From Monosporascus cannonballus (lineage: Eukaryota; Ascomycota; Sordariomycetes; Xylariales): a stretch of DNA of 64,000 bases. Where the stretch lies: assembly GCA_004154925.1 (NCBI GenBank), contig QJNS01000025.1, positions 248,001 to 312,000 of the forward strand. Direction: 5' to 3'. Position 1 is the first letter of the stretch; every line of letters begins with the position of its first letter. The position numbers were made by a program, and so were the translations under genes. This document shows positions 50,237 through 63,100 of this stretch, piece after piece. The notes under the pieces were generated by a model. It was not told where the DNA came from, did not search any database, and worked only from the letters and a program-made list of their open reading frames with translations.

Positions 50237-50443
50237 ATGCGTTATAACGCCGCGAAAATGCCCCGTAAAAAGGACGTTTTTACGGTTTCGGGCCCTGTTA
50301 ATAAGTTGGAATCCGCCAAAATTTTTCGTACGTTACGTATTTGCGTCGTTCTGGACGAATATCCTGCCTGTATTTGCGATATGTCTTATTTTACTTATGT
50401 AATTCGTTTTACTAAGAACTCGAACGCGTTTTATTTGAATTAA
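50237..50443 (+). pseudogene. Antisense Cys-containing ORF of Gypsy-C
   Basis: 68 codons starting with ATG at 50237, opposite in strand to pol and about 300 bp from the 3' LTR, the same relative place as the extra ORF of the A family. It begins with a basic stretch (MPRKKDVF near codon 8) and has three Cys (RICVV, PACIC) plus Tyr codons that could derive from Cys by G-to-A. A possible intron acceptor (TTTGCAG before 50625) lies downstream. It is not clearly homologous to the A-family ORF. This could be a fragment of a captured gene or a chance ORF. Confidence 0.45.
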
Positions 50444-51386
50444 CGAAATATATAATTCGTTTATATGTTATTTGTTCGTTATTTTTAAAATATTTATTAT
50501 TATAAGCACAAAGGCGGTCTGTTATTAGGCTTACGTTAATTATAATTATAAATATTTCAAAATAAATATTTTTTTGGTTTTTTTGTTAATGTATTTTTTA
50601 ACGTAATTTTTATGTAATTTGCAGATGTTTCCGAGTTTCGTTAAACGGTCGACGCGTTTTGCGAAATTATTTTTAATTATAATTACCGAAAACTTAATAA
50701 ATTTGCTTTTTTGCGTATTTCCTATATTTTTTTTGTCGTTAACCCTGGTTTAACGGTTATCCGTACCTAGAAAAAGGCGGGTGCCTAAATTTTATATTTG
50801 CATTTTAAGTTTTCGTACGTTATTCGTTCCGAAATAAATTTACGCCCTTAATTTCTGATTTATGCGTTATTTATACGTAAGTTAGGCTGCCAGTTTTGCC
50901 GGTCCTTCCGCCTAACATAATAAAAGATATATTAAGTATGAAAATAATAAATCCCGTTATGTAAATTTTTTTTGCGATATTCCCGTATTTTTCTTATGTT
51001 ATTTATTAATTTATGTTATAAATTAAATTAATAACCGTTAATAATTATATTGTTAATACTTTCGAAAATTTCGTAATCGTAATTTAGGCGGTTAAGAAAA
51101 AAATCCCAGTTTTACCGGAATTTGATATAAATAAGGCCGAATAATTACGCGTTTTGGGTACGTAATTTTCGTATAATATTAACGTTATAAATTCGAAAGA
51201 TAAATTATTAAATTTATAAAGTTTTAAAAAATAATTAAATAATTTCGTAGCCGGCGTATTATTTTTGTAATTTTTAATTCTTTTTTAATATGCTTTATTT
51301 ATAAATAGCAAAAACGCTATTTTAATATTTATTTGCGAATTATATAGAGCTATTCCTAAATAGTTTCCTTAAATTTTTTATATTGC

Positions 51387-54300
51387 TTATACGCCGTCCG
51401 GCTGGTATTTTTGGGTTAAAATTTTACCCGTCCGCTTTCGGGTAATATGTTGAATTTGGGGTCCGTTGTTAATGGTTGCATTGTCGTATTTCTTTCGAAT
51501 TGTTATAAAGCCGCCGTATTTACGAATTTTTCGAACGGCTTTTAAGTTGGTTTTGCGTAATTTAACCACCTTATTTGGACTTGGCGTATAAAGCTTTTTT
51601 TACCTTTTTGATCCGGGCTTAAAAGATGTTTTCGATTTTGAATTCTAGTTTATTATTTTTTTTAAGGATAATGGAAAAAGGTTACGTATTTGCGTTAATT
51701 TGGAATGGTAAAAAGTTGGGGTTTGTACGCTTTAATAAATTAACGTAAAAACGGTTTTAAATCTTTTTAAGTATATTTAATTTAATAACATAAAAATTAA
51801 TTATTTTAATTACCTGGTATTTGGTTTGGAATTACCTTAACTTTTTTAATGGCCAGAAAGTAATAATATTTTTTAAGGATAATTAAATTTTATCGCCAAT
51901 TTCGTATCTTTCGGCGAGAAAACGACGTTTATTCGTTATTTTCTCCTAAGTTTGTTAAGTTGTTACTATTGCGGCTTAAACGAATTTCGTACTTTTTCGT
52001 AATTTCTTAACGAAATTATCTGTTTTTATACGTAAATTTTTTTTGGTTACCAAATTGCTTTTTATTTGGGGAATCGGGTTAACGTAATACTCATAAAATA
52101 AGAAAAAAGAAATTAATTTTATTAAAATCGTATCTTAATTATTAATAATAAATAAAGCCCCCAGGAAAAACTTATTTTATTTTTATTACGAATATGTTAC
52201 GAAAATTTATAAATAAATTAATATCTTTTAATTAGCTCTTTCCGTAATATTATCGGTTTTTAGGTGGTATACGGTAAAAAGGTATTACTTTATCCTTATT
52301 AGTTCGCAAAATTTGATCTAGAATTTTTTTACTTAATTAATTCTTTTATTATTTGTAATAACCCTAAAAAAGGTATAAAATTTCCAATATATTTTTACGA
52401 ATACCTCCGTATATGTTTTTATATTTATCGTACGTATTATTTTTAGAATTATTACCTTAAATAATTAATTTATTATAATTATCAAAAAATATAAGTCGTA
52501 TTTAAAAATAACTAATAAATCGGTTATAAAATTAATCGACAATTCGTTATAAAATCGTTCGGAAACCGGGAATAATTTTAATAGCCCTTTTTTCTTATTT
52601 TTCCATACGTTTTTATGGCCGCATACGTCGTAATTCTTATAGAACTGCCTTACCATACGATATATACCCGGCTAGAAAAAGCTTTTCGAAAGTACCGTTA
52701 TCGTAACCTTTTTACCTAGATAACCTATTATATAAAAATTATATGTATTTTGTATTAAGGCCGTTTTAAACGGCTTTTAATTTAAGATTTAAAAACGTTT
52801 CCGAAATTAAAAAAGGCCTTTAACGTTTAAAGTATATTTTGCGATTAATATTAATAATTTTAATTCCGTAAAAAAATTATGTTCCTTTTTTATAATAATC
52901 TTAATAATACGGTTATAATTTTTATTATGCTTTAAAATTGCGTTCTAAAACTTTTAAAGGTTTTCGTAATATTAAAATATTTATATTTTTCGAAATAACT
53001 TATTATTTTTAATTTTAATATTATTAATCGTTATTGCATTTTCGGCGTATTTCCAATATTTCGTAAATAATATAAATAATTATTTATCCTTTATTAATTA
53101 AAATTTTTATACGGTTTTCCGGTTATCGACATTCCTTATAAATATATTTTATTTTTTAAGTAAAAACATATCGGCCTTAATATTTAAACGGCCGGTACGG
53201 AATTCGAAATAAAAATTAAAATAAAATAATTCCTTTAATTATTTTATTTAAAGTTCGTTTAACTTTTTAATAATTATAAAATAATTTAGATTTTTATGGT
53301 CAGTAATAATTTTAAATAAGGTTATTACGCTGTATAACTTTATATTTTACGTTTTTAAATAATTTATTATTATTAAGAAGTCCTTATTATATATTTCGTA
53401 ATTAATTTTAACGGGATTTAACTTTTTAAAATAATAAATAACCGGACGTAATATTTTCAATTTATCAACTTAAGATAAGTAATTTCTGCATATTACCCTT
53501 AAATAATTTGCTTTTAATACTATAGGTTTTTCGGGGTCTTATTATGCCAAAATCGGTTCCGTTATAAAAGCGTTTTTAAAACGTTTAAACGTTATTTCCT
53601 TTTTTTCCCCTAACGGAATAAGGTTCCTTTCCGGGTTAAGGCTACTAGCGGTACCGTTATATCCGCGTAATAAACTATAAAGTTACGGTAAAAATTTGCG
53701 AACTTTAAGAAATTTCGGATTTCCTTAAACGTTTTGGGAATTTCCTATTCTTTAATCGCGCATAATTTCTCGAGGTCTATTCGTATTTCTTTTCCGGCGT
53801 CTATAATAAATCCAAGATATTTTATCGTTTTTATGGCGAATTCGCACTTAAAGATATTTAAATTCAAACTCGCTTTTCTTAAGCAGCTTAGGACTTTTTT
53901 TACCTTTTACATATAATCCTTTTTAAATCCGGAGGAAAAAATAAGGATGTTATCCATATATGCTAACCAGAAAACGTCGAGGTACTTTTTTAGGACCTCG
54001 TTAACGTATCGTTAAAAGGTTACAGAAGCCTTACATAAGCCGAATAGTATTACTAGCCATTTATATAAGCCGAAGCGTATTCGGAATGCTATTTTTTATT
54101 TGTTTTTTTCTTTAATCCTAATTTTATGGAACGTTATTCGGACGTTTATTTTTATAAATTACTGCGTTTACTGTTAAAAAATGCTTTTACGTTACGTATA
54201 TAACGTTATAATGCTTTATTTAAAGTTTTTTCAAAATTAAAAGGTAATTAAGGTTATTAATAATATATACGAATATTTTAATTTTGAAACCGTCGATATC

Positions 54301-55400
54301 TGTTTTTATGTATATTATTTTTTTAATTTCTCTTTATCATTATCGGCTCTTTTTTAAGCTTTTTTTAATCCGCATAATTTTATTAAAATATGCGGTAACC
54401 GTAAGCGTCTTACGAACGTTTTGCTTATTACGGCAAAATATTTATATTTTTAATTAATAAAAATTTTACAAAGTTTTCTTAATTAATATATATATCAATA
54501 GTAAATAAAATACCGTCCATATTTTGTTTTATAATCTTTACCTCGGCCTAAGTCGCTTTTCGTTCCTAAACGCGCCGATATTCAGGAATTATTTTTTTCC
54601 CTTTTTGCTTTCAAATTCCGACTTTTCGTTTTTGTACGCTTTTAACGAATTAATCCTTTTTGCGGTTTTTTTGTTAATAAAAACGGGCAGCAGTTTGCCC
54701 TGCAGTTAAAACGCCTATAACGCAGGCAAAGGCCTTTCGTTTTGCGGACGTTCCGTTTTTTTTAAATTATTTATCGCGCGTATTGCTTTGGCGTTAAGGG
54801 TAAAATTTAAGGTCCTTACTTTTGCCGTCCTACTACCGAAACACCTATTATGTTTATATCGCCATCTGGGTTATTTTTCGCTTAGTTATTACCGTTTAAC
54901 TAAATTATTAAAAAATTGTTCGTTTTTTTTGCTGCGTTATTTCTTTAAGGCGTCCGGCAATTTTCATTACCTTATTTACCTATATATTATAACTTTTAGG
55001 GAGGTTTATTAAGATTAAAACTTAGGTAAACTTTTTATTTAATCCTTTTTTTAAAAACGTAAATTTCGTTTCCGTTAACCAGATAATCCTTTCCGTATTT
55101 ATTAACGTTTTTTAAATAAAGGATAAAATAACGAAAGTTTTGCGTTATCGGCTTATTTTAAGTTCCGAAAACGCTTAGTTATTTTTTCCTTTTTATGCCG
55201 ATCATTATATTATTTACATAATATCTAAAAAAAACCGACGGAATTATAAATGCTATTTAGGTTTTCGATAATATAATAAATAATAACCGTACGTTATATG
55301 TTAATTTCGAACTTTTCGTATATAACGTAAAACTGCTTATAAGCTCCTTTTACGAAAATAACGTTTATCTCGAATTTATAAATTATGGATACGTACTATC
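51387..55400 (-). pseudogene. Gag-pol remnant of Gypsy-C
   Basis: On the - strand: reverse transcriptase at about 54050-53640, with catalytic site YMDN at 53960-53949 (second Asp to Asn) followed by the typical YLGFIIDAGKEIRIDLEKL and NFLKFANFYRNFI; integrase in an open stretch at 52656-52465, reading the zinc-binding end (YDVCGHKN) then LKLFPVSERFYNELSINFIT, the signature before the integrase core; and a further open, basic stretch at 51569-51387 near the pol end (GGFITIRKKYDNATI) of unknown type. Less damaged than element D but still full of stops. Confidence 0.82.
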
Positions 55401-55901
55401 TGAAGAACTTCTTTTTTGTTCCGTCAAACTTCTCCGGCCAAAACAGCGGCTTCCGTTTGGCTTCTACTGTTAATTCGGTCGCTTAAACCATTTCTGCGAA
55501 ATGGCCTAATTACGTTTCCGATTGTTATTAAATTAAGAAAAAATCAGTATTCGTAAGGGCTATCGCATTCCGAATTTATAACTGAATAATAAACTTTTAT
55601 TAAATAATTAAACCGTTTTTAAGTTATTCGGCCGTTTATATTAACTTTTTATTTGTCTTATGTTATGTTTCTATATACCTATAAAACTAAGTTACCTTTT
55701 TTTTATTTTCTTCAAATTGATAACTTATATACTACTTTATAACCGCCATCGAACTTATTAAGGTTTCCGTTATAACGCTAAATATCCTCTCTAACTTTAG
55801 GTCGATAAGGGCCCTTTGCTAAGCCCCTTAAAAAACGTTCGAAAATCTTAATATCTAATCCCGAACGTCTTTTGCTCTGCTAAATAATAAGCTAGAAAAT
55901 A

Positions 55902-56085
55902 TGTAAAAGGTTTTACCTAAGCGATCTGCAATCAATTGCCAATAAAAATTTATTTTCTAGCTAAAAAAAAAAAGGAAAATAAAAATACAATTATGTATGT
56001 TGGCATATAAGGCGCTGCGCTAGTGCTGCTTGGTATCGGCGTTTATCCGGTGCTCCATAATAGAGCTCCATACAGCTCCATCACA
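55902..56085 (-). repeat. 5' LTR of Gypsy-C
   Basis: 184 bp. The inner left start is converted (CAATCAATTGCCAATAAA); the outer right end is preserved (CTCCATACAGCTCCATCACA). Confidence 0.86.
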
Positions 56086-56090
56086 CAAGT

Positions 56091-56496
56091 ATAATTAAAA
56101 AAGCCTAGGATATAAAAGAATTGATATTAAAAAAAATATTATCGTAACTAAATATCGTAACAGCAAATGGTCGAAAGTTAAAAAAGAATATATATAAAAA
56201 AGAAAATAAATAAAAAGAATATTTAGCAATCGTTAAGTAAAAACATAATAGATATAAATAAAGATTATAAATAAAATATTTCTAAGAAAAAATATTAATA
56301 TAAGGATTAATAATATCTCGATTGAAAAATATTTACCAACCGGCTTTTTATTAACGACGTCGCAAATAATAAAAATATAAATTTATTAAACGTTAATAAA
56401 ATAGATATATTTTATAATAAAACTATAGAACTTAAGACTGCATTAATTATAATATGATATATAATTAATTATAACTGTTAAAGACTACTAATTAAG
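56091..56496 (+). other. Last internal piece of Gypsy-D
   Basis: About 400 bp of AT-rich sequence between the edge of element C and the putative right LTR of D. No motif seen. Confidence 0.4.
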
Positions 56497-56670
56497 TGAA
56501 AGAAAATAATATAAATAAGGAATTACGAAACGTACTGCTAAATGTCGGCGACAAACTATCAACTTATATAAAATAATTATAAAATTCTATACCGGAGCAA
56601 ATTGGTATATAACCTATACCGAAACTCATTAACGTATTTCCTTTTTGAAATAGTTTGCAATTATTGAGTT
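56497..56670 (+). repeat. Putative 3' LTR of Gypsy-D
   Basis: Shares GTAC-(n)-CTAAATGTCG-CGAC and following blocks with 28291-28460 in direct orientation. Strongly diverged; the end is approximate. Confidence 0.5.
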
Positions 56671-59244
56671 ATTATCTTGCTTACATATTTATTTCTTTAT
56701 ATTAAGGCGGTAAATAAATTTTCGTTTCTAATTTCTAAATGTTTTAAATAAAAATTATTTAAAACATTTAAAAAAGTTATCGTTTAATAATAATGCTTAA
56801 CTTGATAATATTATTATATCGTTAATTAAAATCCAAATTTGCGTTATTTTTAAATTAAAGTCGATGGAAATTTATATTATTATTTATTTTTGTAAATACT
56901 GTTTTAATATTATTTATATATATTAATATTTATTAAATAAAATATTTTATAAAGAATCGAAGTTTCTTTATTTTTTCAAGTTTTCGTATTTAATATTATG
57001 AAATAAATAAGAAAAGTAAACACGTTTTATTTTTATTTACCGATATTAAATCACGTATAGTTAAAGAATTGTTTTTTTAAAATTATTGGAAAATTAAAAA
57101 GCAATATTATTTTTAAGATTATAATAATAATGAAAATATTTTATATTATTATTGTTTTAAAACCCTTTTTAAATAAGGCCGAAATTTGATATTACAATAT
57201 GAACTATTTATTTAAAGAAAAAAACTAACAATGATGTTGTTTTAACAAATTTATTTATATTTGTAATTTATTTTTCTTTAAATAGATACTGTTAGTTTAT
57301 TATTTAAATATTTAATTTATAATTTGATAAAATTGGAGAATTGTTTTAATGTTTTTAATAATAAATTAAACACAGTCTACGAAGGTAAAACCAATTTCGA
57401 AATACGTTAAGTGTTCGTATAAGAATAAAACAATTTAATACCTTGAATATAAATATTTAAAATTTAAAACATTAAAACTATTGGCTCAAACTTTAAAAAG
57501 TTTATGATTAATAATATGTTACGTTTAAAGTATAAAAATTATATTCGTATGCATATTTTTTAAATATTTTCGAAACGTAAATTATAAAACCTAATTCTTT
57601 AATTGTTTCAACCCATTTCGTAAAATTACCTTGATTATTTTATAGTTTATAATAATTTTCTAAAAATTCTTATAGTTAAAAACGCATATAGTATGTCATT
57701 CTTCGCTTTTTTAAATTCTGTTTTTTAAAACCAATGTTTCGACTTATTAAAAGTTTTAAATAATAAATTTATAAATATTATAAATTTTATATTTAGAAAA
57801 GTAAGTAATATAACGATATTAAAACGATCGTAATAAACGGATTTACGAAATATTAGAAATAATATATCGAAAAAAAGTATTGAATTGAAAATATTTTTTT
57901 TATATATTAAAAGGTTTAAAGGAAAAAAACAAACGGAAAAATTAAAAGTTAATAAATAGAGGTTTTGAAATAATACTAAAATATTCTTTTTAAGTTTTTA
58001 AATTAAAATAATGAAAGCATAACATAATTATATAATATAAACTCAAATTACGTGTATAATTTACTTATCTTGAATGAAATATTTATTTGATAATTAAATA
58101 TTATTTTTATTAATATAATTCCGTTATAGTTAATACGAGTATTATAAACCTGAAGTTCAATTGATTTCAAATTTAAGTATATAATATATAAATATATTCG
58201 TTAAAAAAACGAAAAACAAGAAAGGGAATAGCGAATATTTAAAATATAACCCAAATTTATATCGGATATACCATAAAATGTTAAGTTTTCTATAGTTATT
58301 AAATATAAATGCCGGAATTTGGAAATGTTATTATTATATATAACGGTACCTTTAATAAGATAAACTGGTATAACTTAGAAAAAAACAAGTATTTGTTTTA
58401 CTTATAAATAAAACGTTTATAAATAAATTATATATTTCTCAATATTTGAGCTGAAAAGTTTTATTTTTAAAAGACTTAAAGCCTGAATTAATTTTTATAA
58501 TAGTTATAACTTTTTAAAAATTATAAATGATGTTAATCCCGAATATAAAGATATAATAAAAAATTAATTAAAAGGTTAAAAATCAAAAGTACTAAAACTT
58601 ACAAGTAAAATTAATTTGATCGTAAATCTATAATTTTTAAAAATATCATGTTGTTTAAAAAGCCAATTTTAAGAAACTATTCCAAGAAACGTATTCTAAT
58701 AATGAGTTAAAAAATCAGTTTATTAAAATATTTATAAATTATTTGTAATAAAAGAATAAAACATCAATGAAACTCTTTAGAAAATATATTGAACGAAATC
58801 AATAAATAATTTAAATAATTTCTTTACATTTAAAATCAAATTCGAAATCCTTAAAAATAAAGTATTGTTCGGTAATTAGTAAAAATATAAACGCAAAGAT
58901 TTTAATGACAAAAAAAGGTTAAAATATTATAAATACTTATTAGCAAATATAAAAAGTTATAAAAAGGGAAAACTTTTAATAACCTCGAAAACAATAACGT
59001 TTATTTCTTAAATATTATTATAATTTACAAAAATAGCGTAATATATTTTACTTCAAATCGAAATTTAAAAAAAGTTATTTATATATTGTTATTATTATAA
59101 TATAAACTAAAATAACACTATAAATTATATATATTTTTATATAATGATTATTATACTAATATTATAAAAAACGCGGAACGTTTTGGCGTTATATTAGATC
59201 AATTTAATATTTATAGAAATTATTTAAAGATTAAACTGCCTAAA
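56671..59244. other. AT-rich stretch without recognisable features
   Basis: About 2.6 kb, very AT-rich, with no ORF of note and no alignable repeat. A 13 bp inverted repeat (57210-57222 with 57271-57283) can be drawn but is poor in information at this base composition. Probably a fully decayed repeat. Confidence 0.5.
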
Positions 59245-59622
59245 TGTTACGACCTGACAAGCCTAGACATGCGAAAACGGTTACAAGGATAAGTATAATC
59301 GAAGTCACTTTATAAGCTATGTAACAATTAATTACTAATACGCCCGTAATTACGAAAAAAACAATTATAGAAAATTATAATTACTATAGATAACGTAATT
59401 AATTATTAATTAATAAAAGTATAAAAAAGATATATATATTTATATTTTGTATAAATTTCAATAATTTTAATTTGCAATAGAATATTAATATCCGAAACAC
59501 CCTTAGCATCATAAAATATAACTAATTATTACATTTATTATTTAAATTTTTGCGATATTTCTATATATAAAAACCTGTACGATTTACATTTAATACTTAA
59601 TTAAATTACGAAAACCGTTATA
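59245..59622 (+). repeat. 5' LTR of Gypsy-A3
   Basis: 378 bp, aligning with the 397 bp LTR of A1 with small gaps. Conserved blocks include GCGATATTTCTAT and AATTAAATTACG near the end. Confidence 0.75.
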
Positions 59623-60069
59623 TGTTCCAAGGTCCTATTTAGTAATATGGTTAAATTTTGAATAATATCCTTTTAATTATTATATCGATTAATAATTAAA
59701 AAACTGTTTTTGCAATAAAAATTTAATTTCGATATAAAATTATGGAATTCAAGGGTTGAATAAAATAATATACGTCAAATCTAATACAAATAAATATATT
59801 GAAATGTAAGCTGAAAAGTTTTGTTTTTATAAAGAAAAAAGTAATATGTAGCGTTTTCTTAGTTAAGTAAAAATTTACTACAAATTTGAGAAATTCGAAA
59901 AGCTAGCGGACAGAGTTTTCGCCGTTACAGTTTTCTAACTGAAAAGGTTTTTTGATTAATGTAAACCTATAACAAACACTATTTAAAATATACTAAAACC
60001 GATCACAAAGTATTTAATAAAAAACCATTTTAGGATTATATTAATTTCAAAATTAAATTAAAGGGTAAT

Positions 60070-63000
60070 TTTAAGAATTTCGAATAAAAAGACGGATATA
60101 TAATAAATCTTATAGCCAAAATAAAATAGAACAACGATAACGAAAATGCTTATATCGATATATTTTATAAAAGATTAAAAAATAGTAATAAAAATAGAAT
60201 TATTAAAGTTAAAATTTTAAAGCGATATATTGCCGAAGTTATTAAAATTAAGAATAAAATATATAAATGCTATATAAAATAAACAAAATTTCTAGAGTGT
60301 AAAAATTAATCGGCTAAGTAACATAAAAACCCGATATATTATTTATATCTTATAATGTAGCCGTAAACCTTATGAGATTTAGAACGGTTTAACATAAAAA
60401 CAAAAGTTAAATTAAATATTAGAACTATAACAAAATGTAATATTATAAATGTACTTATAAAAACTCAAAAAGTTACAAGAAAATAATTAAGTACTTATAC
60501 GTAGAAAATAATTTCAAAGTAATCAATAGAATATTAATATAATTATTAATAACATTTACACCTAATATAAATAAGAGTTATCGCAATAAGATCTCTGACG
60601 CGAAATATGAAAGACCTAGAAATTTACCTAAAAGATATGCGAAATTTAACAATACGATTTAAAGAAGTAAGTAAAGAAACACTAGAAATGAATAAAAAAA
60701 AGTTTATTTTGAAATTCCAGATCAATATAATAAAATATACGCCGTATTTTATCAACGACAAAAAATATCTAATATATAATAAATAAAAAGAATTTATATA
60801 TTAACCAAATATAGGTATATATAGAAAAGAATATAATTTTTCTAATTAAGCGGAAAGTAATAAAATATATAAACGGTAAAATCGATATTTTGAAATCGTT
60901 ACCTTATAAAACAATATAGATAAATAAGCAACTTTATATAATTAACGAAAAAAAAACAAATGCTTCTAAGAAAGAAATATGTTAATATTTAATATAATTA
61001 TTAATTCCTAAATAACAATAATTCAATATATCATAGAAACCTTTATTAGAAACATATTACGGAATTTCGATTTCTAATTAACATTTATTATAAATCTTTA
61101 AAAAGGATAAGATTAAAATAATCGATAATTTACTCAGAATTATTATTAAGGAAATAATAAGATACAAAAGCCTTAATAAAATGTTATGTATTATACGAGA
61201 AAATAATATACTTAATAAAATAAAGAACTATAAATTAATTAAAGAGATTAATATAATTTAAAAGGCAAATATGATAGTAAAACTAATAAATAGAATAATT
61301 AAATATATAATACAAAAGCTATATATAAAATTCGATATATTTAGAAAAGAATAAACAAAGGTTATATATAATAAATTCGAAAGATGGCGAAATTTGATAA
61401 AGTTAAAAGGTCAAAAAAATTCTAAATATAACGATACATATTATTAATAATTTCATTGTTTTAAACATACAGAGTAAAACGCACTAATATATCTTATGAA
61501 TAAATTGAAGAAGTTTAAACGGATATTGTAATATATCGAATATTATTAATAATTTTAAATTATTATAAAAATCTAAGTTAAAACCCTATATAGTTACGAA
61601 TACGGAAGGTTCAAATTTCGTTGAGGATAATAAAGGAATTTAATACGAAATTAATTATTTCTAAATATTTATTTAAAAAAATATTACTAAACAATTGATT
61701 TCGATATCTTTTTATTCGAAAATTACGATATAATTTTAAAAAAAACTATAATTATATTATTATAAACTCTTAATTAACGAAAAACTCAAATAAATAAAAC
61801 ATGTTTTATATTTTACTAAAGAAACGAAATATAAAATATTAAAAACTATAATATTTGATTACAAATGACGACAAATATAAATCTAAAAATATAATCAATA
61901 TTTCTTTTAAAAAAGAACTATAAAATACAGAACAAATAAACATTAAAAAACTACGATCTGATTATTATTTTTATAACATTTAAATAATTAAATAACGATT
62001 TAAAATTATAAATTTAATGAAAACGAATTACGCGTTTTCAAAAAATACATAGAAAATTGGTTACAAAAAAAGGAAATACGATATTCGAAATTATTCGTAA
62101 AATACCCTATATTTTTCGTACTCGAAAAAATAACGAATTAGGATTTATAATCAAGTATCCATAATTAAACGGTATTATTATTAAAAATTGAATATTATTA
62201 CTATTAATTTTCAGGTAAAAACTCGACTGTATAAAGTTAATTAATTTATAAAATGAAATTTTAAAATAAATATAATTTGGTGAAAATTCAAGAAATACGT
62301 ATAAAATAAAGTTTAAAACAAAATAAGGATGATTTAAATATTCAATGATATTAATAAGATTTATAAATATATTAATATTGTTTGAATAGATAAAAATTTA
62401 TATATTACGAAAAGGTTTTAAAATTTTTATTGTATATTATTTTGAGAATATTTTTATTTATTCGAAAACTAAAAAACCACAAATATAATACGTTTATAAA
62501 ATTTTTTAAACTTTTTTAAATATAGAATTGCTAATCAATACGAAACAAAAAGTAATGTTACAAAAGAAAGATAAAGTATATTAAAATATACTAGAATAAA
62601 TCTCAAAAACATTGCTATACTTATAAAATCAGAAACGTGAATTGTAATTATAAAATTTAAATGCTTTTTAAATTTGTTAATTATTTTAGAAACTCTATTT
62701 ACAATTTTAATAAAATTACTATATAGTTAATTAATTTGACTCAAAATATTTTAATAAAGGTTATAAATAAAAAAATGTTTGATAAAATCAAAAATATAAT
62801 TCATAATAAGTTAATATTAATTATATTTTATTTAATACGTTTTGTTAAATTAGCAATCAATATTTTAGATTAGGCGTTAAATAGAGTAATTAGATAATAA
62901 GATACTTAACGCAATTTATATTTCATTATGTTTATTTTCATGTAAATTCAACGCAACCAAATTTAATTACGCTATTTCAAATAAGAAATTTATAATTAAT

Positions 63001-63100
63001 ATTATAATTTTATGGAAATTTAAATTTGTTTTAAAGAAAATATTAATTAACTGGAGATTTATACGAAATATTAAACTTTTATCCGTTTTATTATGATTAA
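60070..63100 (+). pseudogene. Gag-pol remnant of Gypsy-A3
   Basis: Capsid-like segment near 60146, a protease region near 61500, and reverse transcriptase to about 62480 with the catalytic site reading YFEN at 62438-62449 where A2 has YFDD. An RNase H trace (FNYAISNKKFIINIII) lies near 62965. Dense stops. Confidence 0.68.

Larger units (their letters stand above)
49749..56085 (-). mobile_element. Ty3/Gypsy element C (reverse)
   Basis: LTRs 49749-49936 and 55902-56085 share long GC-rich blocks (for example GGCGCTGCGCTA and TGCTGCTTGGTA). Target duplication CGAGT (49744-49748) and CAAGT (56086-56090) differ by one G-to-A. The 6.3 kb element reads Gypsy pol on the - strand and is inserted into element D. 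Confidence 0.87.
28291..56670 (+). mobile_element. Old Ty3/Gypsy element D, host of elements B1 and C
   Basis: Two diverged direct repeats, near 28291-28460 and 56497-56670, share TG(T/A)AAGAAAATAA and CTAAATGTCG-CGAC blocks and are taken as LTRs; their inner limits are uncertain. Subtracting B1 (with nested B2) and C leaves roughly 7.2 kb, a normal Gypsy size. A reverse transcriptase of Gypsy type is readable on the + strand at 30597-30980. The right-hand pieces (48067-49748 and 56091-56496) should be its 3' part. It is the most degraded element of this half, in line with being the oldest. No target duplication could be fixed. Confidence 0.6.

Noticed and set aside
54524..55012. Two + strand ORFs (54524-54709, 54788-55012)
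   Set aside because: They are antisense to the gag-pol part of Gypsy-C and show only AT-rich, Phe/Leu-rich readings.
28291..56670. Spaced direct repeats as a CRISPR-like array
   Set aside because: The repeats are LTRs of 150-400 bp, kilobases apart, in a eukaryotic setting.
57210..57283. Inverted repeat with 13 bp arms
   Set aside because: The arms are almost pure A/T with a long loop; expected by chance at this composition.
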